From NCBI GenBank assembly GCA_964213355.1, contig CAXOVY010000030.1:186001-250000 (forward strand): DNA of 64,000 nucleotides. The letters run 5' to 3'. Below, in pieces: positions 60,532 through 64,000 of the stretch. Source of the DNA: JBAXAM01 sp964213355. GTDB lineage: Bacteria; Pseudomonadota; Gammaproteobacteria; UBA9339. A model generated the notes under the pieces. The model worked only from the letters and a program-made list of their open reading frames with translations, was not told the DNA's origin and ran no database searches. Each line of letters opens with the position of its first letter. The first letter of the stretch is position 1. The translations under genes and the position numbers were made by a program.

Positions 60532-61661
60532 TAGTGTCTCCGGGTTTTATAGGTGATTACTGGACGCAGAGTAGCGATAACGCTAATCAGTCCTGCATCA
60601 ACCATATCTTTAATTACTATCTCAATATTTTTATATGCTTGCGGTGCTTCTTCATACATCAGGTTTTTATCTGTGCAAATTACCCGACCGCCAAGTGCGG
60701 TTTTGGCAAAATCAGTGATGCTATATTTAGCTAATTTACTCTTAGCATCAGTGCGCTTCCATTTGCGTCCTGCACCATGCGCCAATGAATAAGCATTTGT
60801 TGTTTGCAAGCCAATTGGCTGCACCAGATAGCTCAAGCTGCCACGTGACCCAGGAATTATAACAACTCCTGCTGTTGCGGGAATTACACCCTTGCGATGG
60901 AGCCAATAGCGTTTGCCATCTATTTCTTGCATTGTCACAGTATTATGGTTGATATCTAAAATCAGTTTGCTTTGACTATGCAAACACACCAAGAATCGAT
61001 GTGCAATTAGTGCTCGATTAGCTTTTGCCCACGCAGCAGCTTTGTCATGTGTGGCTAAATACGCTATAGCTTCTGTGGTGTCTTGGTGCAGCCCTCGATG
61101 ATTATATGCTTCAAGATAATTAGCAAAAACATGTGCGCCCAAGCCACGCGAACCAGAATGTACTAGTAAATAAAAGTTTTTCTTATCCAAACCTAATGCT
61201 GTAAATGCAGCATAATCTTCGATGGATTCAATTGCTTGCAGTTCGGCAAAGTGATTGCCACCACCAATGGTGCCGAGTGAGCGATCAAAAACCGAGGATT
61301 CTAAATTATAATGATTAAGCCAAGTAGTTACATCTTCAGACCATGGGGCGTCCAAAGCCCCAAGTTTTTTTATCCAATTATCTAAGCTTAGATTTTGAAC
61401 TTTTAAATCAGTTTGCCATAACCCCATCCCACACCCAATATCATTACCTATTAGCTGCGGATAAATCCACTTTGCAGAAATAAATGCCGCGCCGATCGGA
61501 CAGTCTTTACCCGGATGCAAATCTGGCAACCCAACCGCCATACGTATACCTGGTAATTCTGCGGTATTTTGCAATTGCTCTATTGCACTGCTTTCTATCC
61601 AATTTTTTTTAGAAGCAATTACTTTTACGCATGCTTCTCCATCTTGTGCAAAAATGCCCAT
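60531..61661 (-). CDS. rtcB: RtcB-family RNA ligase (RtcB2 type)
   Basis: A 376-aa GTP-dependent ligase that joins 2',3'-cyclic phosphate and 5'-OH RNA ends. Metal/catalytic motifs are present: GNDIGCGMG (metal Cys), GGGNHFAE, VHSGSRGLG and the guanylylated His in AYSLAHGAGRKW. It is shorter than E. coli RtcB (408 aa), as in the prfH-linked subgroup. The operon with prfH points to repair of 16S rRNA cut by ribotoxins. Confidence 0.95.
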   Translation of the reverse strand: MGIFAQDGEACVKVIASKKNWIESSAIEQLQNTAELPGIRMAVGLPDLHPGKDCPIGAAFISAKWIYPQLIGNDIGCGMGLWQTDLKVQNLSLDNWIKKLGALDAPWSEDVTTWLNHYNLESSVFDRSLGTIGGGNHFAELQAIESIEDYAAFTALGLDKKNFYLLVHSGSRGLGAHVFANYLEAYNHRGLHQDTTEAIAYLATHDKAAAWAKANRALIAHRFLVCLHSQSKLILDINHNTVTMQEIDGKRYWLHRKGVIPATAGVVIIPGSRGSLSYLVQPIGLQTTNAYSLAHGAGRKWKRTDAKSKLAKYSITDFAKTALGGRVICTDKNLMYEEAPQAYKNIEIVIKDMVDAGLISVIATLRPVITYKTRRH

Positions 61662-61825
61662 AATAGTTTCTCATACTAATATTAATTTGTTTATTTTAAG
61701 AACAACAAGAATCCTTGTTTTGTAATTGATACAAACGCAATCTACTAGATTGCTAGCAGTCTATTTGGGGCGATTTTTAAACAAGAAGAGGTGTAAAAAA
61801 AGATCAACGACTTACAAGCCAAAAA

Positions 61826-61870
61826 CTAGGCTACAAATGGACGCTCGCTATGTGATTGAAATTGATGCAT
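61826..61870 (-). CDS. Possible 14-codon leader ORF upstream of rtcB
   Basis: MHQFQSHSERPFVA followed by TAG is preceded by a very strong GGAGGAG ribosome binding site, 165 bases before rtcB on the same strand. It may be a leader peptide or the stub of a decayed gene. There is no other evidence for translation. Confidence 0.3.
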   Translation of the reverse strand: MHQFQSHSERPFVA

Positions 61871-62037
61871 GGTCTCCTCCAAAATAAAAATTATTTTTAA
61901 AATATAAAATATGTATATATCTAAGTCAAATTATTTCTCATATATTTTTACGCAATTAAATTTTGTCTACTCGGATAGGGATATCCACGCCGAACCCCTC
62001 ATTTTTTCCGATTAAGGAATCGCAACGATCCCTTAGT

Positions 62038-62058
62038 GCCAAAGCTCTTGGCTTTTTT
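62038..62058 (+). terminator. Orphan Rho-independent terminator
   Basis: GCCAA-AGCTC-TTGGC followed directly by TTTTTT. No annotated + strand gene precedes it, so an upstream small RNA (about 61970-62058) is possible. Confidence 0.5.
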
Positions 62059-62162
62059 CTGACTCGCGTTTTTTATAAAGCAAAGATAATATGTGAGAAT
62101 TATAATAACTTATTGTATTGGCCATGAGTCTTCCGCATTGGTTACTGATTTCCATTGCAAGA

Positions 62163-62543
62163 TCATTCCTTCTGGGCAATTCTTTTTCTCCTCCTATTTG
62201 AGCAATTACGACCCGAAGTTGTTAATAAGATTTTATTTGATTTTGTAAACGATGGCTCTTGCGCTCCAGTTGAAGATCTTGGAATATCGAAGTGTACATA
62301 TACTACGTATTGTTTTATCCGGTTCAAAAATGGCTTTAAATATAGTGTTTTGAATATGCGTATACATTTTTTCGGACTAGATCGCTTTGAGTAATCACAT
62401 TTTTGCTCTAGTGTTGCAATTATCGTGTCGATATTTTCTTTCTCGTCAATGATAAGTTGACGATCAATTTGTCCTGCTGGTTTGATCAAGTTTGGTTCGC
62501 TTATTTTGTTTGTTTGCCAATAGTGATTTGTTTTGCATGCCAT
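62163..62543 (-). CDS. Weak hypothetical protein
   Basis: A 126-aa frame (MACKTNHYWQTNKISEPNLI at the start) with a mixed, rather basic composition and no recognised motif. No clear ribosome binding site precedes the ATG. It may be chance or a remnant. Confidence 0.25.
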   Translation of the reverse strand: MACKTNHYWQTNKISEPNLIKPAGQIDRQLIIDEKENIDTIIATLEQKCDYSKRSSPKKCIRIFKTLYLKPFLNRIKQYVVYVHFDIPRSSTGAQEPSFTKSNKILLTTSGRNCSNRRRKRIAQKE

Positions 62544-62775
62544 AATTCTTTTTTAAAGAGCATTATTTTTTAGCACTTATTTTTTTATATCGAGGGGTTT
62601 GTACGCTCGTAATAGTACAAAAATATTTTTTTTGTCCAAAAAACTATTAAAGGTAATGTGTATATAGGCTCTTGCCACGAGAGCCCCACATGTTATAAAT
62701 CTATACAAAAAATACTTGTTGATTTTCTTATTATCATTGATAGAATCAAAACGAACATTTGAATAGGGATCATTA

Positions 62776-63555
62776 ATGAGTGTGCCATTAAAAAACAAAG
62801 TAGTATTGATTACTGGTGCTTCTAGTGGAATTGGAAAGGCCTGTGCTTTGGTGTTTGCTAAGCATGGGGCTAGATTGATTCTTTGTGCTCGGCGTTATGA
62901 ACATATTAAAAAATTATCCTCTTTTCTAAAAACCACCTACAACGTAGAAACATATTTATTACCCCTGGATGTGCAAGATCGTACAATGGTAGAAAAAGGT
63001 ATAACTAACTTACCCACCGCATGGAAAGATATTGACATTTTAATTAATAATGCAGGATTGGCTTTGGGTTTAGATAAGATACAGACAGGAGACGTAAGTA
63101 ATTGGGAGAAAATGATTGATACTAATATTAAAGGATTGCTTTATGCAACACACTCAATATTGCCCAATATGGTTCGTCGCAATCAGGGGCATATTATAAA
63201 TATTGGATCAATTGCAGGATATGAAGTTGGGCCAGCGAGTAATGTTTATAGTGCGACTAAACACGCTGTCCGTGCCCTTACCAAAGGGATGAAAATAGAT
63301 TTGCTTGGAACAAAAATTCGTGTTAGTTCGGTCGATCCAGGGATGGTAAAAACCGAATTTAGTGAAGTGCGTTTTGATGGAAATAAAGAAAAAGCAGAAA
63401 AGGTTTATGAAGGCATAGAACCGCTTGTCGCAGAAGATATCGCCGACATAGTATATTATTGTGCCTCTCGTCCTCAAAATATCAATATTTTTGAGATAGT
63501 TGTTATGCCTGTCGCGCAAGCTTCAGTTAACCAAGTCTATCGCTCTAGCGAATAA
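62776..63555 (+). CDS. SDR-family NADP-dependent dehydrogenase, YdfG-like
   Basis: A 259-aa classical short-chain dehydrogenase: cofactor motif TGASSGIGKA (about residues 14-23), NNAG, the catalytic Ser in INIGSIAGYEV and the YSATK Tyr/Lys pair, then SVDPGMVKTEFSEVRF, which is typical of the YdfG/serine 3-dehydrogenase group acting on 3-hydroxy acids. It ends just before the aminotransferase frame. A physiological link between the two (hydroxy- to keto- to amino acid) is possible but inferred. Confidence 0.88.
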   Translation: MSVPLKNKVVLITGASSGIGKACALVFAKHGARLILCARRYEHIKKLSSFLKTTYNVETYLLPLDVQDRTMVEKGITNLPTAWKDIDILINNAGLALGLDKIQTGDVSNWEKMIDTNIKGLLYATHSILPNMVRRNQGHIINIGSIAGYEVGPASNVYSATKHAVRALTKGMKIDLLGTKIRVSSVDPGMVKTEFSEVRFDGNKEKAEKVYEGIEPLVAEDIADIVYYCASRPQNINIFEIVVMPVAQASVNQVYRSSE

Positions 63556-64000
63556 TTATAAATCTTGCTGAGTTTTGTTTTGTTCGTTATGGATATAAGA
63601 TAAAAAAAGATAATATCTTGGTTTGTTCAGGAGGTTGTTCTGGCTTATCTCTTGCATTAAAAACATTACTAAATCCAGGGGATAAGGTTTTAATCCAAGA
63701 TCCAGGTTGGGAATACTTACCTTGTTTAATTGAAAATTGTAATGGACAAGTGAAGAAACTAAATTATTTTAAAGCATATGCATTCACTAAACAGTGGGAT
63801 AGGCTGATAAAAGAAATTTTTGAACAGATAAACGAAGGCATTAAAGTCTTAGTTATTAATTCTCCTTTAAACCCAACAGGAGAGATTATCCCGGCGGAGC
63901 TATTGCAGCAAATTACTATTATGTGCGAAAAGCACAACGTATGGTTTATTTCTGATGATGTGACTACAGATTTTAATTACACTGAGGCTGGAATTCATTG
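63550..64000 (+). pseudogene. PLP-dependent class I/II aminotransferase, N-terminus missing, runs off the window
   Basis: The frame is open from just after a TAG at 63546-63548 and has no plausible start codon before recognisable aminotransferase sequence begins. It reads VRYGYKIKKDNILVCSGGCS, then NPGDKVLIQDPGWEYLP and NSPLNPTGEIIP with ISDDVTTDF, the cofactor-binding order of class I/II enzymes. The first 70 or so residues of the family are absent, so it is probably a 5'-truncated gene. The lysine region lies beyond the window, so activity cannot be judged. Confidence 0.65.

Larger units (their letters stand above)
61871..62775. other. Long stretch with little coding content
   Basis: About 900 bases between the rtcB leader and the SDR gene. 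The first part is very AT-rich. A palindromic GC-richer block (about 61970-62058) ends in a terminator-like hairpin. Beyond it only one weak minus-strand frame (62163-62543) is open. I see no recognisable protein or RNA family. Confidence 0.5.

Noticed and set aside
62577..62798. 73-aa minus-strand frame opposite the SDR start
   Set aside because: It overlaps the SDR promoter and start region and has no recognisable features.

Overview
The window looks like a piece of an AT-rich gammaproteobacterial chromosome, most likely a host-associated member of the Legionellales/Coxiellaceae sphere. That placement is inferred from gene content, not from a phylogeny. The housekeeping order is gammaproteobacterial (recA-recX-alaS-csrA, rplM-rpsI-sspA-sspB, tgt-yajC-secD-secF, pilW-rodZ-hisS-yfgM, diaA-dolP, eno-ftsB). 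It is combined with a type III pantothenate kinase, a bacterial HMG-CoA reductase, a folK-folP fusion, an ankyrin-repeat exported protein and many decaying genes and insertion sequences.

Layout. 1-5.4 kb: a partial GDP-mannose dehydratase, then rppH, lgt, a small coiled-coil protein, coaX and prlC. 5.4-7.0 kb: a Phd/YefM-RelE toxin-antitoxin pair whose toxin gene is split by an IS630-type element with a clean TA duplication. 7.0-16.5 kb: rpiA, a very unusual YddA-like ABC protein, glnS, an MFS transporter, rsmB, ruvX, a MATE exporter and tRNA-Ser. 16.7-26.3 kb: stress and regulatory genes (hsp20, csrA, alaS, recX, recA, polysaccharide deacetylase, tmRNA, an HU protein with a histone-H1-like tail), with three double-glycine-leader peptides among them. 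26.5-40.5 kb: ribosomal proteins, sspAB, another leader peptide, a site-2 protease, dolP/diaA, yfgM, hisS, rodZ, pilW, folKP, tgt and the Sec accessory genes. 40.5-50.6 kb: pyruvate:ferredoxin oxidoreductase with a partner flavoprotein, a HIT protein, two unknown proteins (one exported, one very Cys-rich), HMG-CoA reductase, ftsB and eno.

50.7-59.7 kb is an accessory island bounded by an IS4-type and an IS5-type element. It holds gene fragments (yraN, phosphodiester glycosidase, receiver domain, CopG-type antitoxin, MFS transporter), an exported papain-like/ankyrin protein and a compact RiPP locus: a 91-aa precursor followed by a radical SAM/SPASM maturase. 59.9-64 kb: the prfH-rtcB ribosome rescue/repair pair, about 1.1 kb with little coding content, an SDR dehydrogenase and an N-terminally truncated aminotransferase.

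The most novel-looking signals are: (i) five scattered small genes that share a double-glycine leader (IVELsekEI-x-SVSGG type) followed by different hydrophobic cores; (ii) the radical SAM RiPP locus, whose precursor ends in an aromatic Trp-Ser-Tyr-Ser-Val-Phe tail; (iii) HMG-CoA reductase sitting exactly where ispD/ispF follow ftsB in other gammaproteobacteria, with ispG also missing from the rodZ-hisS junction; and (iv) the signal-peptide-bearing ABC protein. A dispersed REP-like palindrome (core GCAGGCTAAAGCCTGC) recurs through the window, including a facing pair inside the IS5 element.
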